Assembly: GCA_031216445.1 (NCBI GenBank)
Contig: CM062206.1
Span: 25,573,501 to 25,637,500, forward strand
Length of the DNA: 64,000 nucleotides
Reading direction: 5' to 3'
DNA from: Lateolabrax maculatus
Taxonomy: Eukaryota; Chordata; Actinopteri; Acropomatiformes; Lateolabracidae
The stretch's first letter is position 1. Each line of letters starts with the position of its first letter. Below the pieces are notes generated by a model. It worked only from the letters and a program-made list of their open reading frames with translations. It did no database searches and was not told where the DNA came from. The translations under genes and the position numbers were made by a program. Of the stretch, positions 22,246 through 33,130 are shown in pieces.

Positions 22246-22860
22246 AAGATAAGTAGAATATTGTACTTCAGTAAAAGTACTGTTACTTTAAATAAATTGT
22301 ACTCAAGTAAAAGTAAAAGAACTTTTAACTAACCTACATTTTAAACTTTACTGCGTTACATTTTTAAAAGGGAAATGCTGTCTATAGACAACAGTTATAA
22401 ATATACAACAGCCTCACAAGGATTAACCAGAAAACAGACATAACTCAGATAATCAAAGAAAAATGACCAACAAAAAATAAAAAGGTGTAAGGATGCCACG
22501 GTGGGTGCAACAAGCAACATTAAGCATCATAAATTAATATAGTCTGACACTTCTTACAGAATCAACAGCAGAATAAAGGCAGACTTTAATCAATATAATC
22601 TGTGTTGGCTGTACAGCACCTCTCCCACCACCTGACACTCGGCCAGTGAACGTTCACAGTCAACATGTTTGTTTTTCAGAGTGTCCGCTGAGTAGAGTGT
22701 GTGTCTGCAGTTTAGCAGGGCTTTTTCATGGGACTTTTTAACTCTGTGAAGGATGCTTTTAAAAATCACTTATAAAAAAAATAGTTATAGATTTACATAT
22801 AGGGGTGAGTAACAATTTACATTCACTCTTGTCGTTACTGTAACAAAGTTGTTTTTGTAT
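22246..22860 (+). mobile_element. hAT-like non-autonomous element, decayed
   Basis: The opening 'tgtacttcagtaaaagtact' and 'tactcaagtaaaagtaaaag' match the end region of a hAT-like family very common in fish. The right end near 22800-22860 is degraded, and no clear inverted terminus or target duplication was found. No transposase. Confidence 0.45.
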
Positions 22861-22864
22861 GTAC

Positions 22865-22905
22865 TTATTTATATATGTATATATATACACACATACATAC
22901 ATGTT
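22865..22905 (+). repeat. (TA)n/(CATA)n simple repeat
   Basis: TTTATATATGTATATATATA followed by CACACATACATACATG. Confidence 0.85.
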
Positions 22906-24640
22906 CATATAATGTTTGTATACACATTATATGAACTGTATATACATGTATATAGTCAATAAGTTTGTTAACATTTATAAAAAGAAAACATTTCTGCAAA
23001 GTAAAACCAGTTGAACAGAACACACACAGTCTCACAAGAAGACATAGTACAGGGGGCATGCTGGTGCCAACCATGTAATCACAATGCCCCTGGGGGCCTC
23101 TAGTTTAATTAAGAAAACCAGAGTGAGAATCATCATTAGAATTGCTATGGAAGACCAAATTCTCCTCTAAATCCTCAAATGTGTCTTTCAGAGTAAAGCT
23201 GACTCTTTAAGTCATTTAGCAAGTGCCTTAGTGTGTGTGTTTCAGCGGGACTCCAATGCTGAAGTCACATTGTCTTGTGTTCTTCTGTTAAGGCTGTCTA
23301 TCCCTGTATCCTAAGAGTTACACCCATGTTTGAGGATTTACGTCCGACACTAATGTTTAGTGCCAGTGCAGGGAGTAGTATGTCCTGTGTGTGGCGAGGT
23401 GGAAAGTAAGGTTGTGGAGGTCTGGTCTATTAACTATACCCGTGATCGTTCCATAACCTTGACCATGCTCTAGTTGCCATGCACAGAAAATTTAAATGAA
23501 AACCTTGAATGTGGTCAGTGCCTCTCATGTGATTTAGTTTGCTTTTATATGTGGTCTTACTTCAGTTACATGGGGATGTGACCTCAGCCTCTAACCTACA
23601 CTAACACTCCCGACTCCCCACTGCCACTCTGACATATCTAAAAAAACTGGTATTTTGGTATCTGTCGCACTGACATCATGTAAAAAAAACAGGGGAAAAA
23701 ATAAATAAAAAAAGAGTTCAGCAATAAATTAAGTGAGTCTTGCAAAGAGCTCCAATTTGAGTGTGGCCAAGGACATGCAAACATTACATTTCCACTCTGT
23801 GTTAAAAACACACTCACATTCAGACACACATACACACAGACTCTCTTCAACAGCGGTGATTTAGAGGAGCAGACAAAAGGAAGAAATCACTCTCCTTGGC
23901 ATCTTATTCTGTTCTTGAAATATTACACAGATTAGTATATCTTTTATATGAACAAAGGCCTGTCTTTTAGGCTGCGGCTTCGCGTTTCTAAACCGTGGGA
24001 TCCAGCATCCCTGCCTCTAATATCATTTGATTCCAAAACTTCTGAACCTACTTTTACCGACTGGATTTCTGGGTACAAAGCAGAAATATGACTTATGACT
24101 GACAATACACCATTAAACTGGAAAATGTATTTTCTGGAGAAAGTCAATGCAAATGGTTAGAGTTCTAAGCTGTAAAATTTAGAGCAGAAGGAGGAGTACT
24201 AATTCTAGGAAGAGTACAAGGAGAGTTAGTGCTTTGAAGGAAAAAAAAGGTGGAAGAAAGGGTGAGAGAAAGAAATAGCAGTAAACCTGCAGATAGAAAT
24301 GTCCATGGATGTGATATTTGCCACTTGTGCAGAATGGACATGGGACTAAATCGGAGTGATGACTAATGGCTGACAGGACATTATAAATGATTAGTCATAG
24401 GTCACCAGGCTGTCAGGAAACACGACACATTGGTCATCTAACGAGATCTGACTTCTAAATATAACTTTGTTCTTTCTCTCCTTTGTATTAATAAATTGAT
24501 TACGCAATCTTCAGGGCTTCTGTCACTGCACCTGCTGTTGGTCACCGAGAGACTGAACTCCCCCTAAAACTTTCCGTCTCAATTTTGTGTACAAACAAGA
24601 TTCATCATACTCTTAAGAGAGCTGTAGAGGTCTTAGTATG
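22906..24640. other. No gene seen
   Basis: Ordinary AT-rich sequence with A-rich runs near 23682-23712. The 60-70 codon frames are unsupported. Confidence 0.5.
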
Positions 24641-24644
24641 TGAA

Positions 24645-24690
24645 CTTTAGACTGAGCCAGGCTAACTGTCCCCAGAATCCCAGGGCCCCA
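24645..24690 (-). repeat. Short fragment of a teleost dispersed repeat (antisense)
   Basis: 'gactgagccaggctaactgt' resembles, in reverse, the 'acagttagcctggc' word of the repeat at 26330-26570. Too short for firm assignment. Confidence 0.3.
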
Positions 24691-24947
24691 CAAAGCCCTG
24701 GGTTCACTGCACGTCATTTAGTTTTGGTAAGGTGATTAATTGCAAATGTGTTAAGGTCCAATAAAGTACAATATCAACAAAGGCATATACTGCATTAGCT
24801 AATTTGGTGGCCCTGTCTGTTGGAGGGGCCCTATGTCAAAATCTAATATTACTATTACTGTTTGTTAGGTTCTATAGTGCTCTCTTGGCATATATCCTAG
24901 AGACAGTTGTCTTTAATCAAAGGTGAGGTCATTAAGGGCATAACAAT

Positions 24948-25013
24948 TAGTTGTCATCATGTGACTTAAATACAAGTATGTGTACAACCCCCTAGGTCAC
25001 ATGATGACAACTA
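24948..25013. repeat. Perfect 18-bp inverted repeat
   Basis: TAGTTGTCATCATGTGAC (24948-24965) and GTCACATGATGACAACTA (24996-25013) are exact reverse complements with a 30-base loop. Confidence 0.9.
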
Positions 25014-25235
25014 CAACATTTCCGTAACAAGAGATCAAGAGATCAAAGTCCATCTGCTGAAGAAGACCGCGAAATGCGTTTAAAAGTTCCGGTCAAAGCT
25101 AATAAGTGGACCTTGTTTTTGTCAAACTACTGTTTCCAAGTTGAAGAATTAACTTTAATGATTTACCACTACCAAGTTTGGTCTCCATAGACAAGGCCAA
25201 CTGGAGGAAGCATGTAAGTGGACCTTGAGCGTTTT
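25014..25235 (+). repeat. Dispersed teleost repeat next to the inverted repeat
   Basis: 'aagaagaccgcgaaatgcgt' and the repeated 'aagtggaccttg' words (25105 and 25216) are familiar from a fish interspersed repeat. The 67-codon minus-strand frame at 25099-25302 falls across it and is not counted as a gene. Confidence 0.4.
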
Positions 25236-25566
25236 TTGTCCTGATCATTACTATAAACAGTCCATGATGGAAATGCAAGAGAACCTTTATAAACAGATGC
25301 AAATGATTACATTTTCTTTCATATGTTGCTACAAATACAAATTGCTACAGTGTTCCTAGCATGGCTGAACCAGTGGGACAAAAGAATTTGTGACACCTAC
25401 AAGATTTCTCTGTGCACTACATGCAAGTCTTAATTGTTTTTTGGCTGCCTGACGAACACTCTTAAGTTTATAAGAAGATAAAGCTTTGCTGTGCTGAGCT
25501 GCTTGCTTCTCTATCCTGCAGCTCTTTCTCTCTTTCATCTCCTCTCTGCCTGCTTGTCCTTTCAGT
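25236..25566. other. No gene seen
   Basis: Unique AT-rich sequence; 'cttctctatcctgcag' at about 25506-25521 is acceptor-like but opens into CT-rich low complexity. Confidence 0.45.
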
Positions 25567-25618
25567 GCACACACACACACACACACACACACACAACACA
25601 CGCACAAACACACACATA
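25567..25618 (+). repeat. (CA)n microsatellite
   Basis: CA repeat with AACACACGCACAAA interruptions towards its right end. Confidence 0.95.
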
Positions 25619-25761
25619 CGAATGGGATGCAAACAATGTGAGTCCAGGTCATAAATGTTGCATTTCATTCTCTCTTCTGAGATTTGAAGCAATGTTTTGT
25701 TTGAGTGCTTTTCTGTCGTTTTTTGTTTTCGAGTGGGTGCCTGAGTGCCTTAGGGTGGTCC

Positions 25762-25793
25762 CTGTGTGTGTGTGTGCGCACGCATATGTGTGT
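25762..25793 (+). repeat. Short (TG)n run
   Basis: TG run with GCGCACGCATA interruption. Confidence 0.85.
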
Positions 25794-26329
25794 TTCATAA
25801 AGATCTTCGGGTAAAAGGTTGAGCACAGAACGCCTACTTTACAGAGAAATACAATTCTGGTGATACACAGTCCTTGCACTGGAATTTTATAGTAAGAGTA
25901 TAGTAATTTTATTTTTAATAGAAAATGTAAAAAAAATTCAAAATGAATGTTAGAACATGCATGATGTATGCAAAATACAAGCTGGAATAAAAAAGGTTTT
26001 AAAACTTGATTTTCCTTGTCCAAAACACAGCCTCTACATTTGGTAAAAGTCAAATGATAGTTTCCATGTCTGCATAGCCAAGAGGGTCGCCCCTTTGTCC
26101 CCATGCTCACCACATGATGTACGAAAAGAAAACGAAAAGGGTCCTGAAATGGTTCTAAACGACATGATTGACTGAAGTCAAAATAAGTCTTCTGTCTTGG
26201 AACATTAATATGTTAGGAAATATCATGTGTGGTATTTAAGGTCCAGTGGAGGGGGCAAATGTGCTCAGTACATTTTATTACAATCTTTAGAGTAGTGGTG
26301 TCAGAACATCAGCAGTCTCTGATGAGATT
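25794..26329. other. No gene seen
   Basis: AT-rich sequence. The 154-codon minus-strand frame at 25649-26113 lacks motifs and ends in the low-complexity TG region, so I treat it as chance. Confidence 0.45.
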
Positions 26330-26570
26330 AAAGGAATAATTCAACAGTTTGGGAAGTACGGTTATTCACTTTCTTTCTGAGAGGGATATCAACGTCATGT
26401 CTGTGTTTTAAGTACAGAACTGGAGTCAGGATGTTGTTAGCTTAGCTTAGCATAAAGGGTAGACACAGGTGGGAACAGTTAGCCTGGCCCAAGTTACAAA
26501 AGACGCCAGTAACTCTAAAACTCACTAACTGTTGTGAAAAACATATTTATTTCTATATTTTTGATCAGTA
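26330..26570 (+). repeat. Teleost dispersed repeat ('ttagcttagcttagcataaa' type)
   Basis: 'aacagtttgggaagtacggt', 'gttagcttagcttagcataa' and 'acagttagcctggcc' in this order are diagnostic of an abundant percomorph interspersed repeat. No coding content. Confidence 0.65.
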
Positions 26571-26639
26571 CTGACACAAAAATGTACAAACATTTCTTGA
26601 TTGATTTCTTGATTTCTTGATTAAAAACAAATTAATTTT

Positions 26640-26790
26640 TTTTTTTAACATTTTGGGAAATTTTGGAACATATTGACCTGATAGTGGCGCTAGAGTAAAG
26701 GTCAGAGGCCATGGAATGTGACGCATTATTAGTTCCAGATTTCCACTCCAGGATCCATATTCACAGAACATCACAAGTTAAAAATGCAAC
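26640..26790 (+). repeat. Teleost dispersed repeat ('tggcgctagag' type), partial
   Basis: 'acctgatagtggcgctagag' followed by 'aaaggtcagagg' is the hallmark of another common fish repeat. A longer copy is at 56545-56750. Only the first part is well kept here. Confidence 0.55.
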
Positions 26791-27230
26791 AACAAGTAAC
26801 TTTTAAAACCAGTTAATAAAGATTAACCAACAAATCCAAACAGTTTGACAGTTTGTAAAATAGAGTTTTCAGCACTGATGAACTTGGAATATCTCAGCCG
26901 TCTGTTATTCAAACCGAACAGGCTCTTCAGACCGTACTTTGTTCGATAGCTCACTCTAATTAATTACATAAATAAAGGTGGTTTAATGGCCATCACTAGA
27001 TTACAATTGGTGCTATATGTAGAATCATCACATCAAAGTCTGATGATTTCTTTTGTCAGCTGGAAAAAATATATCCCATGCTAATGGTACTTGATGTCAG
27101 ATACAATCTACTGAACAAGTCGATATTTAACTGTGTTTTGATTTATCCATCTATATAATTTAATTTAATTTGTTCCCCATGCTCCTGATTGATGAATATT
27201 TTATTTCGCAATCACAAGCAAAGATTGGTC
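26791..27230. other. AT-rich spacer
   Basis: Includes a short TTTAA-type run near 27158-27170. No gene or named repeat. Confidence 0.5.
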
Positions 27231-27480
27231 CCTGGTAAGCCAATCACTGTAGACATAGCAAGGTGCTTTATTCATGAAAAACGATATCGGCCATAGCAAC
27301 AGGGTCAACCCCTTCAATTAGTTTAGGAATTCTCGCAGTCCTTTAGTAAAAGTGGACCCTGGAAGCTTTGTGAAAAGCTCTGAAGAGGCAACTGTTAGTT
27401 AGGAACGTTTAGTACCATTAAGGAAGAACCCTTGAGGGGCAAATAGAATCCTTTGTGAGTACGGCCACAGACTTCTTACT
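27231..27480 (+). repeat. Possible old dispersed repeat
   Basis: 'tcctttgtgagtacggccac' and 'gtcctttagtaaaagtggac' recall a fish interspersed repeat. Weakly supported. Confidence 0.3.
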
Positions 27481-27808
27481 CTGGACCAAATCCTGACCAA
27501 CAGATCCTGAGTCCTCATCACTTAGTGGAATAATGGAAATAAAAACAGAGTTAACAATCCAATTCCAACAATCTGTTGCAGAATCTGACTGTTATTCATA
27601 TCCAAAACCTGAACAGTGTTCACTGAGTCTGAGGCTGATACCAAAAAGTGACATTTACAGGAACAGTGATGATCAGATAGCTGGGAAACTTCACCAAAAC
27701 ACCAACCTGCCATTTATCTGCTGGAATAGGAGACATATATCATCAAACAACAAAAGATAAAACACCTATCACCTATATACATCTTTAAAGGGTATTGTGG
27801 TGTCTTAC
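27481..27808. other. No gene seen
   Basis: If the minus-strand first exon at 27809 is real, this is the start of its intron. Confidence 0.4.
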
Positions 27809-27853
27809 CGCACACTCCTCTGGCTGTAAGCACTTTTCCTTCTTTTTCTGCAT
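27809..27853 (-). CDS. Candidate first coding exon (start codon to splice donor)
   Basis: On the minus strand, GGCCACCATG places an ATG at 27853-27851 in near-ideal Kozak context. Exactly 15 codons follow (MQKKKEKCLQPEECA), and then GCG is followed by GTAAGA, a strong splice donor (GT at 27808-27807). The upstream 100 bases hold a CCAATCA box, a CGGAAG ETS-type site and a TATA-like TTTAAAAG in a plausible order. The basic, short N-terminus is not one I can assign to a family, and later exons would lie at lower coordinates or outside the window. An alternative is an acceptor 'gtgtgcag' just upstream, making this an internal exon, or simple coincidence. Confidence 0.35.
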
Positions 27854-27916
27854 GGTGGCCTGGTCTTCCACTGCACACCAACAGCCTGATAAGGTCAGTC
27901 TCTACACCCTCGCCTT

Positions 27917-27942
27917 CTTTTAAAGAGCTTCCGTTTGATTGG
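27917..27942 (-). promoter_or_regulatory. Compact promoter-like cluster
   Basis: Read on the minus strand: CCAATCA (from 27942, the preferred NF-Y form), CGGAAG (27933-27928, ETS-type) and CTTTAAAAG (27925-27917, TATA-like). The TATA-like box is about 65-70 bases before the candidate ATG, allowing a start site near 27890 and a roughly 40-base leader. The CCAAT-to-TATA spacing is shorter than usual. Confidence 0.3.
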
Positions 27943-27960
27943 CAGCTTGCACGCATTTGC

Positions 27961-28645
27961 TAATGTGCAATTTGTGTTATATGTGGTGAAAGGTCAGTGT
28001 GGGAAGTGAGTGTATGTGTGTATGTGATTAGATGGATGACACTATGTCTGATTAAGTGAGAATGGCTGCTTGTCAACCTCTGTGTCACCCATCACCAGAC
28101 AAACCTCAGTTCAGTACATGCCGCACTGCATTGCCAATTAGCAACAGCAAACACATTTAACACGTATCATGAAAAAAATAGACACAACACAATGTAGTTT
28201 GAGGAAGCAAGAGAGGTAGGTGTATGAAATGCACGCATAAAAAAGACACACATCCGTACCAAGATAACAATGTAGAAAGCTGCCTCTGGGGCCTGAATAA
28301 GGCCCAAGGTTTGCTATGTGTTAATTAGTTTGTGGTAATTTAATTAAATGCATTTTTTTTTCTTATGGAAATATGCACCACTCAGCTAGCTACTACTTTG
28401 TCAAAGTCTCACTAAATAATGTTCACTACAACTTTTGGACATCATTCCTATTTTTTCTTAGTACCTGTCATTGGAGTGTGCAATTGAGCAGCTCCCCCAG
28501 TCTTTCCTTCCCATTTTTCTTACAAATGTAACAAATCGTGAACAAAAGCACAAGTTGAATACAAACATAGTTCCACCTTTGAAAATCGTAAATATTATAT
28601 AACGTGGTACCGGCACAATGGTTCTTCTAGTACTTCTGCCTCGAA
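27961..28645. other. No gene seen
   Basis: AT-rich, T-rich near 28348-28360. A 72-codon minus-strand frame at 28458-28676 is unsupported. Confidence 0.45.
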
Positions 28646-28649
28646 ACTT

Positions 28650-28832
28650 GCTTGACTTAAGGGACATCCACACCAAAAATGATGACTTTAAAGATAACTA
28701 TAAATATATCGTTTTAAAAATCGTTCTAACTCTAGAGGACGGCGGAACCGACACCACAACTATAATGACAATCACAGAGGCAAACAATATTGTTTGGATC
28801 ACTTTCAGAGCGATTTGAGGAACAATAGAAAC
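28650..28832 (+). mobile_element. Teleost MITE-like element
   Basis: 'aagggacatccacaccaaaa', 'aaaatcgttctaactct' and 'ttggatcactttcagagcga' are consecutive words of a short DNA element frequent in fish. No clear flanking duplication; ends approximate. Confidence 0.5.
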
Positions 28833-29160
28833 ACTGACAGTCAATCAAAATCCTTCTGAATTTACAAGTTCACGTCACCTTAATATATTTTGCTGCAAAT
28901 TACACATTATATTTTTTTTGTTTTACCTGAGATGTATTGCCACACTGGGGTCTCAGAAGTTCGTTTGGTCCTTACTGAGCAGTGTACAGCAGAAACATGT
29001 AATGTATATCCATTTTATCCATCAACATCCACTTTCCAAAGCTGCCGTCACAGCTGTAGCATGCAGCACGTGCTTTGTGCCGCTGTTTACAGAACTTTAT
29101 TGTTCATCAGTGTGGATCTTCATAGTGTGATCGTTATGGTTAATGGCCATCAGGATGACT
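28833..29160. other. No gene seen
   Basis: Overlapping frames at 28890-29312 and 28918-29130 lack motifs and run into the CA tract. Confidence 0.45.
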
Positions 29161-29213
29161 ATACACACACACACGCAACACACACACACACATACACACA
29201 CACACACACACAG
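29161..29213 (+). repeat. (CA)n microsatellite
   Basis: CA repeat with GCAA and TA interruptions. Confidence 0.95.
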
Positions 29214-29428
29214 AGTTCAGGTTGGGGAAAAGGGTTTGTTGAGGGGGGCTGTTTACCCTGTGGCCCCCCAGCAGGTGTATGCAGCCCTGGATCCAGACAC
29301 ACGCTTGTTTGAAGCTGTCATTCAAAGAGCTTCTGGTATGTGGTGGTCAATGGAGACAAAGGGAAATGGTGAAATATTAATACAGGCTATTGTGTTCGGG
29401 CTTGCTGGCAGCAACTGATTGTCTCCTT

Positions 29429-29450
29429 TGTGTGTGTGTGTGTGTGAGTG
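29429..29450 (+). repeat. (TG)n run
   Basis: About nine TG units, then GAGTG. Confidence 0.9.
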
Positions 29451-29520
29451 GATTGGGAGGGGTGGGTGGAATTTATATATCTTACAGCACACACATACCA
29501 TGACTTGTTTTTTCATCTAG

Positions 29521-29593
29521 CAAGGTGCAGCTAGCCTTCCGAGAAGTACATGGCGCCGAGATAGATTTGGTTCAATATGATGGAGTAAACTGA
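29521..29593 (+). other. Weak candidate terminal exon
   Basis: A strong acceptor 'cttgttttttcatctag' ends at 29520. In one phase 23 codons follow to a TGA at 29591 (VQLAFREVHGAEIDLVQYDG is the core). Another phase is open for 19 codons. The peptide reads like protein but is not recognised, and the block may instead be part of the conserved-looking region downstream. Confidence 0.2.
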
Positions 29594-29611
29594 TCAGCTT
29601 TGAAAGGAAGA

Positions 29612-29654
29612 CGTGTGTATGTGTGTGTGTGTGTGTTGCGTGTGTGTGTGTATA
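29612..29654 (+). repeat. (TG)n microsatellite
   Basis: TG repeat interrupted by TATG and TTGCG. Confidence 0.95.
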
Positions 29655-29659
29655 GTCAT

Positions 29660-29995
29660 CCCTGCCCTGGAGACAGTGTGTAAAGATGTCTATGATAATT
29701 CATCCACTATAAATGAACCTCCATTTATAGATTTTAATGAAATCCTAATTGCCAGCTTAATACACTCCCCTACTTTTATGGAGACATAAGTAATAGGCAA
29801 GGGGACATGAAATTATTTTATTCTGATATTTATTACACCCATTTGACTCCTTTGCAATAAAGTTCAAAATTAGATCCAGGCTGAAAATTATCTAACAAAT
29901 GATATCATTTGAATCACCTAATTAGATGGGACTATCTCCCTTGTTTGACGGAGAAGGTTTAACTCCCTCAATAAGACAAAAATATAAAATGTGAT
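29660..29995. promoter_or_regulatory. Possible conserved non-coding element
   Basis: Repeat-free, AT-biased block with many homeodomain-like TAAT words and no coding frame ('cataagtaataggcaagggg', 'gaatcacctaattagatggg'). The texture is typical of ultraconserved-like elements, but no alignment was possible. Confidence 0.35.
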
Positions 29996-30120
29996 CTCTG
30001 TTGGGAACGTCTGTGCTGATGTACATGCAGATAAGGAAGGAGGAAGGGATGCTTTTCACAAGAGTCAGTTTCAGTTACTGTATATGTGACTGATTCCATT
30101 ATGCTGCTTAGTAGAGTCGG

Positions 30121-30592
30121 TCTAAAAGTGATGCATGTCAGGACTTTCTTGTTAATCTATTTTCAAAATTCACCAGTGAGCACGTAATGCTTTATGAAAT
30201 CAAAATGGATTAAAACCATATACTATTAAAAGTCATTCAAGTAAGACAAAATAACATCTTGTATGAGCAACAATGTTTGTATAAAAATGAAGGTAATAAC
30301 TGATGTTCTTGAAAGTAAAAGAAAAACCAAAACAAAGAAAAGTAATACATAATAATTGAGGGCCCCGAAACAGAACTGAACTCCAGTGTTTTAGGGTGTT
30401 ACAAAACATTAGAATAATCAACCATTTGATTATACTAAAGCATGCTTTTCAGCAATAAGTAATATAAGAAGTAGAGACAAAACTGGTATTTTTTCTCCCT
30501 AAAGGTGCTGCATGTCAGGATTTTGTCCTTAATTTATTTCCATATATCAATGATGAGCATGTAATGTATTATGAAACATTAATGGGTTACAC
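30121..30592 (+). repeat. Pair of diverged ~90-bp direct repeats
   Basis: 'taaaagtgatgcatgtcagg' (from 30123) and 'taaaggtgctgcatgtcagg' (from 30500) each continue for about 90 bases in parallel, through 'gagcacgtaatgctttatga' and 'gagcatgtaatgtattatga'. The offset is about 377 bases and identity is roughly three quarters by eye. Confidence 0.6.
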
Positions 30593-31264
30593 ATAGGAGA
30601 CATAATATGGCTTTCAAGAAGAAAAAAGTTAATATGATTTTTCATGGAAGTATTACCCCACCTTATTATTACCTCCACCAATACTCTCTCACCATTACCA
30701 CATTAATACTAAAACCCTGAAAGTGTCATTTAACCACTGACTGAGGATAGAAAAACATTATTGAACTGATTTTTGGTAGTGAACCTGGGTTTATTTTTTA
30801 AATGTTTAGATGCAGGATAGCACTGGCATTTTTCCAACTTTTCTGTCTTTAGTGTCTACAAGTTACTTTCCATCCACTCCAACTTTACTTCCATCGATAG
30901 ATTAACATCGACTGGAGCACTGGAATTGATTATGAAAACATTATTTCTGTTAAAATAAGAAGCTCAGAGCAGCAGAGTGGTGAGAATGATGTGACTCTGT
31001 TGTTGTACTGATGGCATTTGTAATTTCACCAGCCTCAAGGTTTGTTTTAACCTATTTTTACTCAGCCTTTATTTCCAACCATCCATTATTTATTTATGCT
31101 GGCTATTGTTTGAAACTCTGCCATTATTATTATTATTAAATACCAGTTTTTAGATGCAACTATATGGTGCATCATTTTTATTATCCTCAAATCCCTACCC
31201 CGCCTCCGATTCTCAGCTCCAAGTCCACTGGTTCCTACTGACATAAACTGACATAAGACATAAA
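30593..31264. other. No gene seen
   Basis: AT-rich sequence with an (ATT)n run at 31122-31137. Confidence 0.5.
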
Positions 31265-31557
31265 TATTTTAAAACACCTGACAAATATATAGTTTAATTA
31301 TTTTAAAGACTACAGTAGTTTTCAAAAAACTTTGGTAAAACAGGAGGAAATAGTGCATTTGTTGGGCACTATTTTCAGTGGTGGATGAAAGTGAGTATTT
31401 GGGGCAGCAGGACGATGTATGTGGCACAAGACAAAATAAATTACACTGTAGCCAAGCTGACACAGAGTCAGAGCTCTGTTGAGCCATGTATTCCCAGAGC
31501 TCCCAGAGATAACTTTTGTTATGATTTGGCGCTATACAAATAAAATTGACTTGACTT
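31265..31557 (+). mobile_element. Teleost retroposon-like repeat with L2-type 3' tail
   Basis: The block ends with 'tgatttggcgctatacaaat' followed by AAAATTGACTTGACTTG, the 3' tail typical of fish L2-like LINEs and of elements that share their tail. The upstream part ('ggcacaagacaaaataaatt') is a familiar dispersed sequence. The 72-codon minus-strand frame at 31269-31487 lies inside and is not counted as a gene. Confidence 0.55.
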
Positions 31558-32100
31558 GTTCATGGTAACGAAGGAACATATTACCCTGTGCAACAGTGTG
31601 GCCCATTGAGGTGTGGAGTGGAGTTTTGAGGCACAGAGGATAATAAAATAAATCAGGCTTTGGACACACACAAAACTTTTGTTTGGATTTTTAATGGGAT
31701 TAATAAAGAAACTACAGAATATTGCCAGTTTTTAGGGAAATGGGCAAACCAAAAAATTGGACGAGAAGTCTGGTCTCCACCACGATAGACCCACCACACA
31801 ACCAGCCTAACCCTCCACACTGTACTCCATTTCCACCTGAAGAATGACAGGCACTACTTCCTGCATTGGCAGAATGGTCCATTAACAATAATAATTCCAG
31901 GAGAGACTGGGCTGGAATTGTTCTCCATGCATATCTCACAGCTTCATTCACAGTTTGTATTTTTTTTTAATTACAGCAATACCTTGAGATGCATTTAGAG
32001 ATCATAATAATTGACTAAAAAACTGTATTGTCAGCAGAGTATACAAGTGTATAATTAAATTAGATTTGCTTTTATTTAGCTGGTAGTACCCTGATTTCTA
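31558..32100. other. No gene seen
   Basis: May contain more of the preceding repeat around 31690-31950. The 79-codon minus-strand frame there is unsupported. Confidence 0.4.
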
Positions 32101-32300
32101 AATGCAACAATATAATGGAGAACAAAGGTGGCTTGTCATTCAATAAAGGATTTATGAGTCATTTTCCCATCAATAAATCATCAGTGTATTCCTTATGAGA
32201 TGAGCAGAATTATGAGAGAAGCATTATTGCTGTAAACAAATGAAACAATCAGCAGGAAGGTTGGCGGCTTCTGCTAATGTGGAGGCTTAGGGAAGAATTG
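32101..32300. promoter_or_regulatory. Possible conserved non-coding block
   Basis: Repeat-free and AT-biased with ATAAATCA, AATTATGA and ACAAATGAAACAAT words and no coding frame. Inference from texture only. Confidence 0.25.
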
Positions 32301-32788
32301 CTCAGTCTTGATGCTCTTAAAGGACACTAGAAAGACTAGAAAGCTGAGAGGGGAAGAGAGTAACAGGGTTTATGGGAAATGTGGTTCAGATTAAAGGGAT
32401 TAACACTAACAATAAAACTGGTGTCAGATATATTTAATTAGTCTCAACAATTTTTTATATTGTTAATGGTTATTATTTGATTTGAACATGATAGATTAGG
32501 TTAGAAATATAAACTGCACCAGATGTTCCAAGGCACATTGATCAGTTTGATGACATCCATGTGCACGTACTGGTCAAACTAAATCAGCAGGATATTGCAA
32601 GTCTAAATTTGATTTGTCTCCTCTTGACAAATGACCAACACGTTACTAGAGCCCAAACTGGTGTTAATTGATAACAACAACAATCAAAAACCCAGAAAGA
32701 TGTATTTTATAACAAAAAGAGAAAGTGGAACCAGCCAGTGTTTGGTGCAGTGTATTCTTACCATCAATGTCAAATAACAATGACTTGA
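32301..32788. other. No gene seen
   Basis: Ordinary AT-rich sequence. Confidence 0.5.
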
Positions 32789-33130
32789 TTGCCATTCATT
32801 CATTGTATGTCAGTCAACCAGCATGTGTTACCTTCAATACAATTTAGTCCATTTGAATCCAAGATATATTTTATTTTTTCCGCCTCTTATCTCGATTATG
32901 ATAATGTTTCGTCCTCTTCTGCTCCTTTCATTTGGGGTGCACCACAAGGTTCCATTTTAGGCCCTAGTATATTTTTTCCCCTCGATATGCCAGAACTGTC
33001 TTTTAGAAAACATCGGTTATCATTGCTGCACTGATGACAGGCAGCTGTACTTTCCCTTAAAACCTGGTGTACCATGTACCTGATCTTCAGCAGGATGATG
33101 TCAAATGCTTTTTTCGCCCACTTAATACAC
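32789..33130 (+). mobile_element. L2-type LINE reverse transcriptase fragment
   Basis: One frame carries SSAPFIWGAPQGSILGP (motif GAPQGSILGP at about 32936-32965), the characteristic reverse transcriptase block of L2 LINEs, followed by 'FRKHRLSLLH'. After a frame change the catalytic region reads CTDD with 'RQLYFPLK' where the family has YADD. The frameshift and the altered catalytic box show it is dead. No 5' part or tail is attached. Confidence 0.8.

Noticed and set aside
25649..26113. 154-codon minus-strand frame
   Set aside because: No motif; it runs into a TG tract and has ordinary spacer composition.
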